From NCBI GenBank assembly GCA_017453465.1, contig JAFTEV010000010.1, positions 1 through 64,000 of the forward strand: 64,000 bases of DNA, in the 5' to 3' direction. A program made the translations under genes and the position numbers. This document shows positions 51,144-59,961 of the stretch, one piece after another. This stretch comes from Bacteroidaceae bacterium. Its GTDB lineage: Bacteria; Bacteroidota; Bacteroidia; Bacteroidales; Bacteroidaceae. The notes under the pieces were generated by a model, which saw only the letters and a list, made by a program, of their open reading frames with translations, did no database searches and was not told the origin of the DNA. Each line of letters opens with the position of its first letter. Positions within the stretch are counted from its first letter, which is position 1.

Positions 51144-51935
51144 TTAGATTTCGTGGTCAATGAATGCGCGACCATTTATTTTCTGAAGATTGCGGAGTTT
51201 GGGCTTGAAGTTGTTCTGCTTCAAGCCGGGGTCTGTCAGTGCCATGCCGATGCAGCATTTCGAGAAGCCCGTGGGGTGTACGTGGATGTCGCGCAGCAGG
51301 TTGGTGACAGGGGAAAAGACATTGCCGTCGCGCTTCAGTTCGATGATGACGAGCTGGTCGGTGGCGTGGTCGTGTGTGGTTTCAAAGTTGTGGAAACAGA
51401 TGTTGAAGTCGATGGTGAGCCTTTCCGTCTTGTCTTTGTTGACCAGCGTAACGCGGTCAAACTGGTTGCGGACCACGGCGTTCAAGAGGTCCAGGTTCTG
51501 GCCCGTCTTGCGCTGAACGAGTTCATGCACGCCCTCGGTGTTGCGGAAGTCGTCTTGCGACGGCACTTCGATGCGCTTCTTCTTGGTGCGTGCATGGTTG
51601 TTCTTGTTCTTGACTTCAAGGAATGTCAGCCCGCTCGCCACGTAGGTTCTCACGCGCACCTTCATGCGTCGGGCATGTTTGTTGTGGTGCATCATGTAGA
51701 ACACGTGGTTGTCGGTGTCGTAATATGTTGTGCAATAAGGAATGATTCTGTTGCCGAGCGTTTCCTGCACATAGTATTTATCTTGCACCAGCCGCAGTAG
51801 CTCCACAAGTTGGTACTTGGAAGCTACATACTTGGTGTCGAGACGATTCATCAGGCGTATGCCCGACATTTCGTCAAGCGTGATGGGGGGCATTAGGTTC
51901 AGCAAGGACAGAATCTGCTGGTCTGCTGCATTCAT
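51144..51935 (-). CDS. VTC-domain protein, polyphosphate polymerase-like
   Basis: 263 residues, soluble. Tunnel-fold enzyme related to yeast Vtc4, which makes polyphosphate from ATP. Basic and acidic residues typical for the family: RLMNRLDTKYVASK, YYDTDNH, KVRVRTYVASGLTFLEVKNK and LVIIELKRDG (the K-x-E-type strands lining the tunnel). No signal peptide. It is the first gene after frr (12-base gap) on the minus strand, so this operon may be read through from frr. Whether it makes polyphosphate or another polymer in Bacteroidetes is not known. Confidence 0.83.
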   Translation of the reverse strand: MNAADQQILSLLNLMPPITLDEMSGIRLMNRLDTKYVASKYQLVELLRLVQDKYYVQETLGNRIIPYCTTYYDTDNHVFYMMHHNKHARRMKVRVRTYVASGLTFLEVKNKNNHARTKKKRIEVPSQDDFRNTEGVHELVQRKTGQNLDLLNAVVRNQFDRVTLVNKDKTERLTIDFNICFHNFETTHDHATDQLVIIELKRDGNVFSPVTNLLRDIHVHPTGFSKCCIGMALTDPGLKQNNFKPKLRNLQKINGRAFIDHEI

Positions 51936-51947
51936 GGTCGCCTTGCT

Positions 51948-52508
51948 TTATACGGTCATGATTTCCTTGTTCTTTGCCTCAAGCATACTTTCTATCTGCT
52001 TGATGAACTTGTCGTGAATCTTCTGTACTTCTTCTTCAGAATCCTTTTCTACGTCTTCTGGTACACCGTTCTTGATGGATTTCTTCAGCTTTTCGATGGC
52101 TTCACGGCGGGCATTGCGCACGCTGACCTTGGCGTTCTCGGTCTCCTTGGAGCACTGCTTGGTAAGGTCGCGGCGACGCTCCTCCGTAAGTGGCGGAATG
52201 CCCAGGCGGATAATCTCGCCGTTGTTCTCAGGCATGATGCCCACGTTGGAGTCGATGATGGCTTTCTCGATGGGCTTGAACATGTTCTTGTCCCAGGGCT
52301 TGATGGCGATGGTGCGAGCATCGGGGGTGGTGATGCTGCTCACGTTGTTCAGTGGCACTTTGCTGCCGTATGAGTCAACGCGCACTTCGTCAAGGATGTG
52401 CACATTGGCACGTCCTGCACGGATGCGTGCAAGGGTCTCTTCGAGGTGCATCACTGCCAGCTCCATCGACTCCTCGGCCTCGCTGATATAAACTTTTACA
52501 TCTTCCAT
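51948..52508 (-). CDS. frr: Ribosome recycling factor
   Basis: Releases ribosomes from mRNA after termination together with EF-G. 186 residues, normal length. N-terminal MEDVKVYISEAEESMELAV, RAGRANVHILDEVRVDSYG, IKPWDKNMFKPIEKAI, and C-terminal long helices ending KIHDKFIKQIESMLE. The gene lies directly downstream of fumarase (45-base gap) and upstream of the VTC operon on the same strand. Confidence 0.96.
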   Translation of the reverse strand: MEDVKVYISEAEESMELAVMHLEETLARIRAGRANVHILDEVRVDSYGSKVPLNNVSSITTPDARTIAIKPWDKNMFKPIEKAIIDSNVGIMPENNGEIIRLGIPPLTEERRRDLTKQCSKETENAKVSVRNARREAIEKLKKSIKNGVPEDVEKDSEEEVQKIHDKFIKQIESMLEAKNKEIMTV

Positions 52509-52553
52509 ATTAATAAGGTTTTAGGGTTAGGTAATCTGTTAGTTAGGGGGCTG

Positions 52554-54209
52554 TTATGCTTCCAGTATCTTGCATCCTTCGCATGGCTTCAGCTGTTTGA
52601 AGAAGTCGTTGCCCTTGTCGTCAACGAGGATGAAGGCGGGGAAGTCTTCCACTTCAATCTTCCAGATGGCTTCCATGCCGAGTTCCGGATATTCCACACA
52701 CTCGATGCTCTTGATGTTGTTCTGAGCCAGGATAGCAGCAGGACCACCAATCGAACCGAGGTAGAAGCCGCCGTGGTCCTTGCAGGCGTTGGTCACGTCG
52801 ATAGAGCGGTTGCCCTTGGCCAGCATGATGCGGCTGCCACCGTGGTCTTGGAATTCATATACATAGGGGTCCATGCGTCCTGCCGTAGTCGGACCCATCG
52901 AGCCACAAGCCATGCCAGCAGGGGTCTTGGCTGGTCCGGCATAGTAGATAGGGTGGTCTTTCAGGTACTGCGGCATTTCTTCGCCAGCGTCCAGGCGTGC
53001 CTTAATCTTGGCGTGAGCAATGTCGCGGCCTACGATGATGGTGCCGTTCAGACTGAGGCGGGTAGAAACAGGGTACTGGCTGAGTTGTTTGCAAATCTCG
53101 TCCATTGGGCGGTTGAGGTCAACCCGCACCACGTCGCCTTCGCCAGCGTTGCGCAGTTCTTCGGGGATGAGTTCGTAGGGTTTGTCGTCCATCTTCTCAA
53201 TCCAGATGCCGTCCTTGTTAATCTTTGCCTTGATGTTGCGGTCTGCCGAGCAGGAAACGCCCAGACCGATGGGGCAGCTGGCACCATGGCGAGGCAGACG
53301 AACCACGCGCACGTCGTGAGCCATGTACTTGCCGCCGAACTGTGCGCCAAGGCCAATCTTGTAAGCCTCTTGCAGCAGTTGCTTCTCCAGCTCGATGTCA
53401 CGGAAGGCGCGGCCAGTCTCGTCGCCCGTTGTGGGCAAAGAGTCATAATAATGTGTGGAAGCCAGCTTCACGGTGAGCAGGTTCTTCTCTGCCGATGTGC
53501 CGCCGATGACGATGGCAATGTGGTAGGGTGGGCAAGCAGCTGTGCCCAGGCTCTTCATCTTTTCTACGAGGAAGGGAATCAGTGTGCCGGGGTTCTGGAT
53601 GCGAGCCTTTGTCTCCTGATACAGGTAGGTCTTGTTGGCCGAACCACCGCCTTTTGTTACCATGAGGAACTTGTACTCCATGCCCTCCGTTGCCTCGATG
53701 TCAATCTGGGCTGGCAGGTTGCACTTGGTGTTCACCTCGTTGTACATGTCGAGCGGAGCATTCTGCGAGTAGCGCAAGTTCTCCTCGGTGTACGTCTTGA
53801 AGACACCTTTCGACAGAGCCTCTTCGTCGCAGAAGTTTGTCCACACCTGCTGTCCCTTTTCGCCGTGGATGATGGCTGTGCCTGTGTCCTGGCAGAGCGG
53901 CAACTGCCCCTTGGCAGCTACTTCGGCATTGCGCAGGAAGGTGAGTGCCACATACTTGTCGTTGGCCGAAGCCTCTGGGTCGCGCAGGATTTTAGCCACC
54001 TGCAGGTTGTGGCTGCGGCGCAGCAGGAAGCTGACATCGCGGAAGGCGGCATTGGCCATCCGTGTCAGTGCTTCGGGTGTGACCTTCAGAATGGGGGTTC
54101 CTTCAAACTCGCTGACAGAGACGCCTTCCTTTGTCAGCAGATAATATTCCGTGTCGTCCTGTCCCAGCTGGAACATGGGTGCATACTTGAATGCTGGTGT
54201 TTGAGCCAT
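52554..54209 (-). CDS. Fumarate hydratase class I (4Fe-4S)
   Basis: Interconverts fumarate and malate. 551 residues, single-chain class I enzyme combining the alpha and beta parts. The N-terminal half has [10 protein letters not shown] and [17 protein letters not shown]; Cys residues around C-x-D and CSADRN fit the iron-sulfur cluster sites. The C-terminal half contains [27 protein letters not shown]-type sequence. Cytoplasmic. Expected in Prevotella, which runs a reductive branch to succinate. Likely promoter: -7 box 54249-54256. Confidence 0.93.
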   Translation of the reverse strand: MAQTPAFKYAPMFQLGQDDTEYYLLTKEGVSVSEFEGTPILKVTPEALTRMANAAFRDVSFLLRRSHNLQVAKILRDPEASANDKYVALTFLRNAEVAAKGQLPLCQDTGTAIIHGEKGQQVWTNFCDEEALSKGVFKTYTEENLRYSQNAPLDMYNEVNTKCNLPAQIDIEATEGMEYKFLMVTKGGGSANKTYLYQETKARIQNPGTLIPFLVEKMKSLGTAACPPYHIAIVIGGTSAEKNLLTVKLASTHYYDSLPTTGDETGRAFRDIELEKQLLQEAYKIGLGAQFGGKYMAHDVRVVRLPRHGASCPIGLGVSCSADRNIKAKINKDGIWIEKMDDKPYELIPEELRNAGEGDVVRVDLNRPMDEICKQLSQYPVSTRLSLNGTIIVGRDIAHAKIKARLDAGEEMPQYLKDHPIYYAGPAKTPAGMACGSMGPTTAGRMDPYVYEFQDHGGSRIMLAKGNRSIDVTNACKDHGGFYLGSIGGPAAILAQNNIKSIECVEYPELGMEAIWKIEVEDFPAFILVDDKGNDFFKQLKPCEGCKILEA

Positions 54210-54248
54210 AGTTTTATTTTACGATTTAGAAATTTATGATTTGTGCCA

Positions 54249-54256
54249 CAAACATA
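54249..54256 (-). promoter_or_regulatory. -7 box TATGTTTG for the fumarase gene
   Basis: TAnnTTTG element, 40 bases before the fumarase start. Confidence 0.6.
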
Positions 54257-54321
54257 CAAACTTTTTTTTATTAACGCAAAAGAATGGGGAAAAAGTTGCA
54301 CGATTAACTAAAATACTGCAA

Positions 54322-55260
54322 CTATTTGCATTCTTTAAGTTCTTGTTTTAATTGTGAACGTGGCACACCCAGCTCGATGGCACGCTCAAAATCGTGACGA
54401 GCCAGACGGTAGTTTTTCATTTCTTTGTGGATGTAGGCACGGGTCAAAACCATGTTTTTGTTGTCGGGTTCCAGTGCGATGGCTTTGTCCAGGTCCATGA
54501 TGGCCAGTTCTGGCAGGTTTCCTTCGTGCTCAATCTCGGCCCGCACGGAGTAGAGTTCTGCTTTTGCGGGGTTCTGGTCAATCAGGGTGGCCAGCTGGGT
54601 AAGGGCCTCTTGGGGCTTCCCCATTTCTTGCAGCAGGATGGCCATGCCCAGCCGTGCCGTGTAGTTGTCGGGTGCGATGTGGAGCAGCCGCTCATAATAT
54701 TCCTTGGCCTTCGGGAAGTCTTTGCGTTGCTGATAGATGTAGGCACAGCCCTGCAGGGCCTCCAGGTGGTTGGCGTTCACGTCGAGGATGTTTCCGTAGT
54801 CGATGGCCGCCAGTCGGTAGTTGCCCAGCTCAAAATACAGGTCTCCGCGTGCCTTCAGGATGGGCACATTGAGGGGGGCGATGTTCAGGGCCAGACCGTA
54901 GGTGTCGATGGCCTTCATGGGCTGTCCCTGTGCCACCTGCACCTTGGCGAGGTTGGCATACAGCAGGGCATTGCGGATGTCGTTGGGCATGAGCCTCAGT
55001 GCCTGCTTGAAGTACGTTTCGGCTTGGCTCAGCGAGTCCACCTCAGCCGCCTTGATGCCACGCTCCACCAGTTCCTCGTAGCTCTGGGCATGGGCACGAA
55101 GCACGAAGAGCGACGAATGAAGTGTGAGGAGAAGAAGGAGGATGGAGACTCTACAGACCAGGGTGGAAGAACATAAAAGGAGATAGAAGGAGGTAAAAGG
55201 AGATAGAAGACGGTACGGAGTTCTTGTAACGTCCTTTATCTCCGTCGCTGAAAGCGGCAT
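54322..55260 (-). CDS. Secreted TPR protein
   Basis: 312 residues with a hydrophobic signal (VSILLLLLTLHSSLFVLRAHA|Q) and about six to seven tetratricopeptide repeats (e.g. SQAETYFKQALRLMPNDI; YRLAAIDYGNILDVNANHLE; ARHDFERAIELGVP). Periplasmic or outer-membrane scaffold role likely. There is no ATG, GTG or TTG close to the signal peptide; the first usable start is ATG 55260, which lies inside the GGAGATAGAAGACG repeat, so the first 35 or so residues are repeat-encoded. It ends 37 bases past a TPR motif, in front of fumarase. Confidence 0.78.
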   Translation of the reverse strand: MPLSATEIKDVTRTPYRLLSPFTSFYLLLCSSTLVCRVSILLLLLTLHSSLFVLRAHAQSYEELVERGIKAAEVDSLSQAETYFKQALRLMPNDIRNALLYANLAKVQVAQGQPMKAIDTYGLALNIAPLNVPILKARGDLYFELGNYRLAAIDYGNILDVNANHLEALQGCAYIYQQRKDFPKAKEYYERLLHIAPDNYTARLGMAILLQEMGKPQEALTQLATLIDQNPAKAELYSVRAEIEHEGNLPELAIMDLDKAIALEPDNKNMVLTRAYIHKEMKNYRLARHDFERAIELGVPRSQLKQELKECK

Positions 55261-55290
55261 ATCTCCCTTTATCTTCTTATATCTACTTAA
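55175..55290. repeat. Dispersed repeat, GGAGATAGAAGACG family, copy 3
   Basis: AGGAGATAGAAGACGGTAC, GGAGTTCTTGTAACG and TCCTTTATCTCCGTC, with a second half TCTCCCTTTATCTTC. Overlaps the N-terminal codons of the TPR protein and lies between it and rsgA. Confidence 0.88.
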
Positions 55291-55311
55291 CATGCAAAAC
55301 ATGGATTGGGT

Positions 55312-56259
55312 TTATGGATGCGCAGCCCGGTATTTTTCTTCATTTTCATCTTCAAGCATGGAAAGGTATGAATTGTATCTCGATTCGCTGATGTCGTGGC
55401 GTTCCACGGCTTCCAGCACAGCGCAGTGCGGTTCGTGGGTGTGTGTGCAGTTGTGGAACTTACACTGGGCCGAGAAGCGGAAGATTTCCTTGAAGTAGTG
55501 GCCTATCTCCTCCTTCTCCATGTCAAACGTGCCAAAGCCTTTGATACCAGGCGTGTCGATGATATAGCCGTCGCCAGACGAGGAGATAGGGTACATTTCG
55601 GAAAACGTGGTCGTGTGTTTGCCCGTGTTGTAAGCGTCCGAAATTTCGCTGGTCTTGAGGTTCAGGTGTGGAAACAGCGCGTTGATGAGGGTGGATTTTC
55701 CCACACCGCTGTTGCCGGAGAGCAGGGTGACTTTTCCCGAAAGTTCCTTTCGCAGTTCCTCCACACCCAGTCCTGTCTTGGCAGAAATCTGGCGGCATTC
55801 GTAGCCGATGGTCTCATACAGGTTGACCATGCCCTCCAGGTATTCCCTCCAGTCGCCTTCCACCAGGTCCACCTTGTTGAACACCAGTGTCACGGGCACC
55901 CTGTAGGCTTCGGCACTGGCCAGGAAGCGGTCGATGAAGATGAGGGACGTTTCGGGTCTGGTCACCGTCACAATCAGGAAGCACTGGTCCACGTTGGCGG
56001 CCAGGATGTGCGACTGCTTGCTCAGGTTGGTCGATTTGCGGATGATGTAGTTCCTGCGGTCCTCCAGGGCCACAATCAGGCCGGCATTCTCCTCCTGTTG
56101 CGGCGTGAACTCCACACGGTCGCCGATGGCCACGGGGTTGGTGGTGCGAATGCCCTTGATGCGAAAGTTTCCCTTCACCTTGCATTCGTACAGTGCTCCC
56201 GATTCGTCGGCCCGTACCGTGTAGCTGTAGCCCGTGTTTCTTATGACAAGCCCTTTCAT
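55312..56259 (-). CDS. rsgA: Ribosome small-subunit GTPase RsgA
   Basis: Checks maturation of the 30S subunit using GTP. 315 residues. OB-fold N-terminus, then circularly permuted GTPase motifs: NKVDLVEGDW (G4), GNSGVGKSTLIN (P-loop) and DTPGIKGFG (G3); zinc-binding C-terminus with CKFHNCTHTHEPHCAV. Its promoter lies at 56282-56289. Confidence 0.95.
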   Translation of the reverse strand: MKGLVIRNTGYSYTVRADESGALYECKVKGNFRIKGIRTTNPVAIGDRVEFTPQQEENAGLIVALEDRRNYIIRKSTNLSKQSHILAANVDQCFLIVTVTRPETSLIFIDRFLASAEAYRVPVTLVFNKVDLVEGDWREYLEGMVNLYETIGYECRQISAKTGLGVEELRKELSGKVTLLSGNSGVGKSTLINALFPHLNLKTSEISDAYNTGKHTTTFSEMYPISSSGDGYIIDTPGIKGFGTFDMEKEEIGHYFKEIFRFSAQCKFHNCTHTHEPHCAVLEAVERHDISESRYNSYLSMLEDENEEKYRAAHP

Positions 56260-56281
56260 CAGTAATGAGTTATTTTGGCCG

Positions 56282-56289
56282 CAAAGGTA
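56282..56289 (-). promoter_or_regulatory. -7 box TACCTTTG for rsgA
   Basis: TAnnTTTG element, 22 bases before the rsgA start. Confidence 0.65.
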
Positions 56290-56483
56290 GGGATTATAAT
56301 TGAAACATGAAAGTTGACGGCCAGAAAATAATGAAAGTGGCTTCTATAAAATGTACGCAGAGACACAGAATGACGGAGATAGGCAGTTAACAATTGAAAT
56401 CGCATGAAAGTGTTAAACAATGTTGATTTCGTCCAGAATCTGTTTGTTTCTTCATAAAACACGGTTGCTGACCGCTTTCTGGA

Positions 56484-56606
56484 AGGCAATGAAAACAAGC
56501 TGAATATGTTACACAGAAAATGCCTCGGAGTCGCGTAGGCAATGCGTCGCTCCCGCATAGGCAATCAAACCCAAACGATTGCCTACACGAGCGCGACGCA
56601 TTGCTG
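56484..56606. repeat. Dispersed inverted repeat, GCGTAGGCAAT family, copy 4
   Basis: Left flank AAGGCAATGAAAACAAGCTG (as at 47838), then arms GGCAATGCGTCGCTCCCGCA (from 56539) and GAGCGCGACGCATTGC (to 56605), with four mismatches over 28 bp. Confidence 0.88.
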
Positions 56607-56712
56607 ACATTTCTTAAGAAAAACCCCTGTGCGAGCGTTTCAATTCCCGCGTTTGGGGGTCGCCCAAACGCAAAAAAACGGTGGTTTTGTTGCAAAATTG
56701 AAAGAAAATCAC

Positions 56713-56720
56713 TACTTTTG
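56713..56720 (+). promoter_or_regulatory. -7 box TACTTTTG for the AraC-type gene
   Basis: TAnnTTTG element 40 bases before ATG 56761. Confidence 0.6.
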
Positions 56721-56760
56721 TGGCGAAAATCATGTAGTTGCCCAGCAAGACCATTTGCTT

Positions 56761-57618
56761 ATGAACGAAGCCCTGCAGCACCCTATAGACAGGCTGGAAA
56801 GTGAGATTGAAGCACAAGGACTGGTCGTCATCGACAACGTGACACGGTTGCCTGCATACGGTGAACCTTATATTTCGCCCCACATGGTCATCGGACTCAA
56901 TCTGCGCGGACAGGTGAAGGCCGAATACGATATGCGCCCGGTGGTGTTCCATCCCCACGAAATATCGGTGCTCTATCCCAACCACATCGTGCTGGGCCGC
57001 GAATCGTCCGAGGATTATCAGGCTGTGCTGGTTGTCATATCCAGCCGCTTTTTCGACGAACTTCGCAAAATGGCCTCCTATCGCAATCCGCTGGTCTATC
57101 ACAACGCACCAGCCATACAGCTTGACGAACAGCAGTTCGAGGCCGTGCAGAACATCATCAACCTGCTGCGCTCCGTGAGTCGGATGCAGATTCCTGCGCG
57201 AACCATTATGATTGCCAACCTGCTCGAAGTCCTCTCCCTGCTGCTGACCGAATATCGCCAGAAGACCCAGTCCGTGTCGCTCCAGCAGCAGTCCAAAGAA
57301 AAACTTTTTTCTCGCTTTTACGATGCCATCGTGAAGCACCACCGCGACTCACGCGAGGTGAGCTACTATGCCGACCTGCTCTACCTCTCGCCCAAGTATT
57401 TCGGTTCCGTCATCAAGCGAGAAACCGGCATCAGTGCCGGCGACTGGATTGCCAACTACGTTGTCATTCAGGCCAAATCCCTCCTCTCTACCCGCCGCGA
57501 TCTCAGCATCCAGCAAATCAGCCACCAGCTGGGCTTCCCCGACCAGGCCGCCTTCAGCCGCTACTTCCGCAGCAATGCCAAAATTTCCCCCTCGGAATAC
57601 CGGGCTGGCTGCTTGTAG
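56761..57618 (+). CDS. AraC-family transcriptional regulator
   Basis: 285 residues. N-terminal cupin-like sensor domain (about 20-150: VVFHPHEISVLYPNHIVLG) and C-terminal double HTH of AraC type (VSYYADLLYLSPKYFGSVIK; IQQISHQLGFPDQAAFSRYF) ending PSEYRAG. Target and ligand are unknown; the esterase gene lies convergently downstream, so regulation of it cannot be inferred from location alone. ATG 56761 is chosen because an upstream in-frame ATG lies before the -7 box. Confidence 0.9.
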   Translation: MNEALQHPIDRLESEIEAQGLVVIDNVTRLPAYGEPYISPHMVIGLNLRGQVKAEYDMRPVVFHPHEISVLYPNHIVLGRESSEDYQAVLVVISSRFFDELRKMASYRNPLVYHNAPAIQLDEQQFEAVQNIINLLRSVSRMQIPARTIMIANLLEVLSLLLTEYRQKTQSVSLQQQSKEKLFSRFYDAIVKHHRDSREVSYYADLLYLSPKYFGSVIKRETGISAGDWIANYVVIQAKSLLSTRRDLSIQQISHQLGFPDQAAFSRYFRSNAKISPSEYRAGCL

Positions 57619-57682
57619 GATTAGGAGAAAGAAAAAATGCAGCCTTTTTCAGACTGCATTCTTAATTTGTGCGGGGTAATCT

Positions 57683-59110
57683 TTATTCTTTCGGTTTTAT
57701 ATATTTCGCAATGATGTCGGCCAGTTGAGCTGCGCCCTTGTCGTTGGGGTGTATGCCGTCGTTCTGCATCTGCTTGCCGTCGTCTTGGAAGAGGGTGTGG
57801 AGTTCGAGATATTCCAGCTTCTGTTTCTTGGCGAACTTCTGGAGGGCGGGCATGATGGCGGTGGTGATGATGGAGTCGGAAATGTTCCACGTGGGTTTGT
57901 AGGCTGTGATGGGGCTAGCCAGGATGATGCGCGGCTTGGAGGGTAGGCTGCGGAGGGAGTCAACCATCTGTTGGAGGCACTGGGTGTAGTCGTCTTTGGC
58001 GTATTGCCAGTTTTCGGGCTTCGAGTCGTTGGTGCCCAGCTTGATGATGACGATGTTGGGTTGCCAGGCCAGACAGTCACGCCATGCCAGCTCCTGCTGG
58101 TAAGGGTGGTTGCCACGGTTCGACATGGTGCGGGCACCTACGCCGAAGTTCTTCACGGCATAGCCCTGCCCCAGTTGTTTGCGCAGTTGGGCTGGATAGC
58201 CAAAGGCTTCGGCCATGTCGATGCCAGAGCCGTCTGTGATGCTGTTGCCGACACACGCCACACGAATGTCGTCTTCGGCGGGCATACGGAGGTCGGCAAG
58301 CCATTGGCGGAGTTCGGCCTTCATCAGTTCGTGGTACTTCCAGTTGCTGCGGAAGCCAAAGCCGTGGCCACCCGACGGGTAGCAGAACATGGTGCAGCTG
58401 TTGCCGGCTCGACGCATGGCTGTGTAGTAGGCGGCGGCGTTGGTGGCTGGGGGCACGGCGCGGTCGTCGTTGGCCAGGATGAGGATGGCTGGAGGCGTGA
58501 GGTGGCGGCGCACAGCTTGGTCGCTGCTCCACTCGCGCTGCAGCGTGGCATCATTTCGCCCATCGCCCAGAAAGCCTACGCAGGAACCTTTGTGGCTGAG
58601 TTTTTCGTTCATGGAAATGACGGGGTAGAAGAGAATGGAGAAGTCGGGGCGAGCATCGAAGGGGGCGTGGGTGGAGACGGCAGAGGCCAGGTGGCCTCCA
58701 GCGGAGAATCCCTGAATGCCCACGTTGTGCGGGTTGATGTGCCAGACGTGGCAGCTGTCGCGCACTGTGCGGATGGCTTGGTAAGCATCGCTGAGGGGAA
58801 TGTTGCGGTCGCCGCCAGGCATACGGTATTTCAAGACGATGAAGGCAATGCCCTGCTGGTTGTAGAACTCAGCCCAGTCGTGCCCCTCGTGGTCCATGGC
58901 CAGATGGCTGTAGCCGCCACCTGGGCAATCGACAATGGCACGGCCATTTGCCTGGGCTGCAGCTTCGGCTGTAGGCAGATAGACAGTAATCTCCGACTGG
59001 CCGTCGGCAGAGTTTTTCAGAATAAACTTGCGGTCGGTGCTTTGAGCAGAAGAATGAAGAATAAAGAATGAAGATTGAAGAATCAGTAAAGCAAAAATTC
59101 TAAGGTTCAT
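57683..59110 (-). CDS. Secreted bifunctional esterase: alpha/beta hydrolase plus SGNH hydrolase
   Basis: 475 residues. Signal peptide (HSSA|Q) encoded by TTCATTCTT repeats. First domain (about 25-275) is an alpha/beta hydrolase with oxyanion DCPGGGYSHL and nucleophile GFSAGGH, like bacterial acetyl-xylan or pectin acetyl esterases. Second (about 280-475) is a GDSL/SGNH hydrolase with GNSITDG, GTNDSK and the catalytic DGIHPND. Both usually remove acetyl groups from polysaccharides, so one protein could act on two positions. Likely promoter: 59174-59181. Confidence 0.88.
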   Translation of the reverse strand: MNLRIFALLILQSSFFILHSSAQSTDRKFILKNSADGQSEITVYLPTAEAAAQANGRAIVDCPGGGYSHLAMDHEGHDWAEFYNQQGIAFIVLKYRMPGGDRNIPLSDAYQAIRTVRDSCHVWHINPHNVGIQGFSAGGHLASAVSTHAPFDARPDFSILFYPVISMNEKLSHKGSCVGFLGDGRNDATLQREWSSDQAVRRHLTPPAILILANDDRAVPPATNAAAYYTAMRRAGNSCTMFCYPSGGHGFGFRSNWKYHELMKAELRQWLADLRMPAEDDIRVACVGNSITDGSGIDMAEAFGYPAQLRKQLGQGYAVKNFGVGARTMSNRGNHPYQQELAWRDCLAWQPNIVIIKLGTNDSKPENWQYAKDDYTQCLQQMVDSLRSLPSKPRIILASPITAYKPTWNISDSIITTAIMPALQKFAKKQKLEYLELHTLFQDDGKQMQNDGIHPNDKGAAQLADIIAKYIKPKE

Positions 59111-59173
59111 AGGAGATAATAAATTGGGGGTTAAAGAAAAGACTTAAATAAAAAGTATTCTCAATTTTGACCA

Positions 59174-59181
59174 CAAAAGTA
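59174..59181 (-). promoter_or_regulatory. -7 box TACTTTTG for the double esterase
   Basis: TAnnTTTG element on the minus strand, 63 bases before the start. Confidence 0.5.
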
Positions 59182-59287
59182 CTCAAATTTCTACCAAATG
59201 AAGCGCTAAAACCAAGAAATTTGCATAAAAAGTGATGATTTTATGCGTTTTTAGCAGTTCAAGGGATGGAAATCGAAGAATTATATG

Positions 59288-59295
59288 TAAATTTG
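59288..59295 (+). promoter_or_regulatory. -7 box TAAATTTG for the four-gene cluster
   Basis: TAnnTTTG element that predicts a start near 59303, leaving an unusually long leader of about 260 bases before ATG 59564. Confidence 0.6.
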
Positions 59296-59302
59296 CAGCG
59301 TT

Positions 59303-59520
59303 CTTCGGAACAATTTTTATTGAAACAACGAAGCGTTATGCTCGACTTGCTGATAGAAACGTGAGAAATTTCTGTAGTACGCAAGGAAAGTATATCGGTT
59401 CGCGCGTATAGCGTGGGCTGGTTACATTTCTCGTACTAAGGTAATTCTCACGACCTCTATCAGAAGAAGTGGCATATCAGTGCCACGCTTCATACATTTA
59501 ATTGTCCTTTTGGGTGCTGG
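59303..59520 (+). promoter_or_regulatory. Long structured 5' leader
   Basis: Long-range stem: CTGATAG (59350-59356) pairs with CTATCAG (59457-59463) and CGTGAGAA (59360-59367) with TTCTCACG (59445-59452). Inside it AGTACG (59376-59381) pairs with CGTACT (59432-59437). A separate hairpin GTGGCA/TGCCAC lies at 59469-59486. No terminator run follows. It may regulate the downstream cluster or be a small RNA. Confidence 0.6.
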
Positions 59521-59563
59521 AGGGCTATAAAGGTTGTGCTCGACACGTATTAGAGATTGTATT

Positions 59564-59932
59564 ATGACATTCAACAAAGTTGAAATGACAGCGATTATGA
59601 GTATGGTACATGCCATGATTGTTGCTGATGGAAAAGTAGCAGATGAAGAAATAAGTGTTATTTCTGCCGAAATGATTAAGTTTGGAATTCCTTTGACTGA
59701 TTTCAAAGAATTATTTCTTAAAGGAAGAGATATGGAGCCTTCTATTGCTGTTGAAATAGTATCCAAAATGACATATGAACAAAAGAAATATGTCGCAGCT
59801 TATCTTGGAAATATTATGGCTGTTGACAACGATATTGATGGCAGAGAAATAGCATTATGGAAACTTTTGTCTCAATTATGTAATTTGCCATCGATGACTG
59901 TTGCAGAGGCTATAAAATATATGAGAGAATAA
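59564..59932 (+). CDS. TerB-like small protein
   Basis: 122 residues: MTAIMSMVHAMIVADGKVAD EEISVISAEM-type start, a helical bundle, and metal-binding-type acidic residues at MIVADGKVADEE and NIMAVDNDIDGREI. This is the TerB fold, found in tellurite resistance and also in many stress and defence-linked proteins. No signal peptide. First gene of a cluster whose base composition is clearly A+T-richer than its surroundings. ATG 59564 is preferred over an ATG 10 codons upstream. Confidence 0.65.
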   Translation: MTFNKVEMTAIMSMVHAMIVADGKVADEEISVISAEMIKFGIPLTDFKELFLKGRDMEPSIAVEIVSKMTYEQKKYVAAYLGNIMAVDNDIDGREIALWKLLSQLCNLPSMTVAEAIKYMRE

Positions 59933-59961
59933 TAAAGCAGTTATTATAATGAATAAATATT

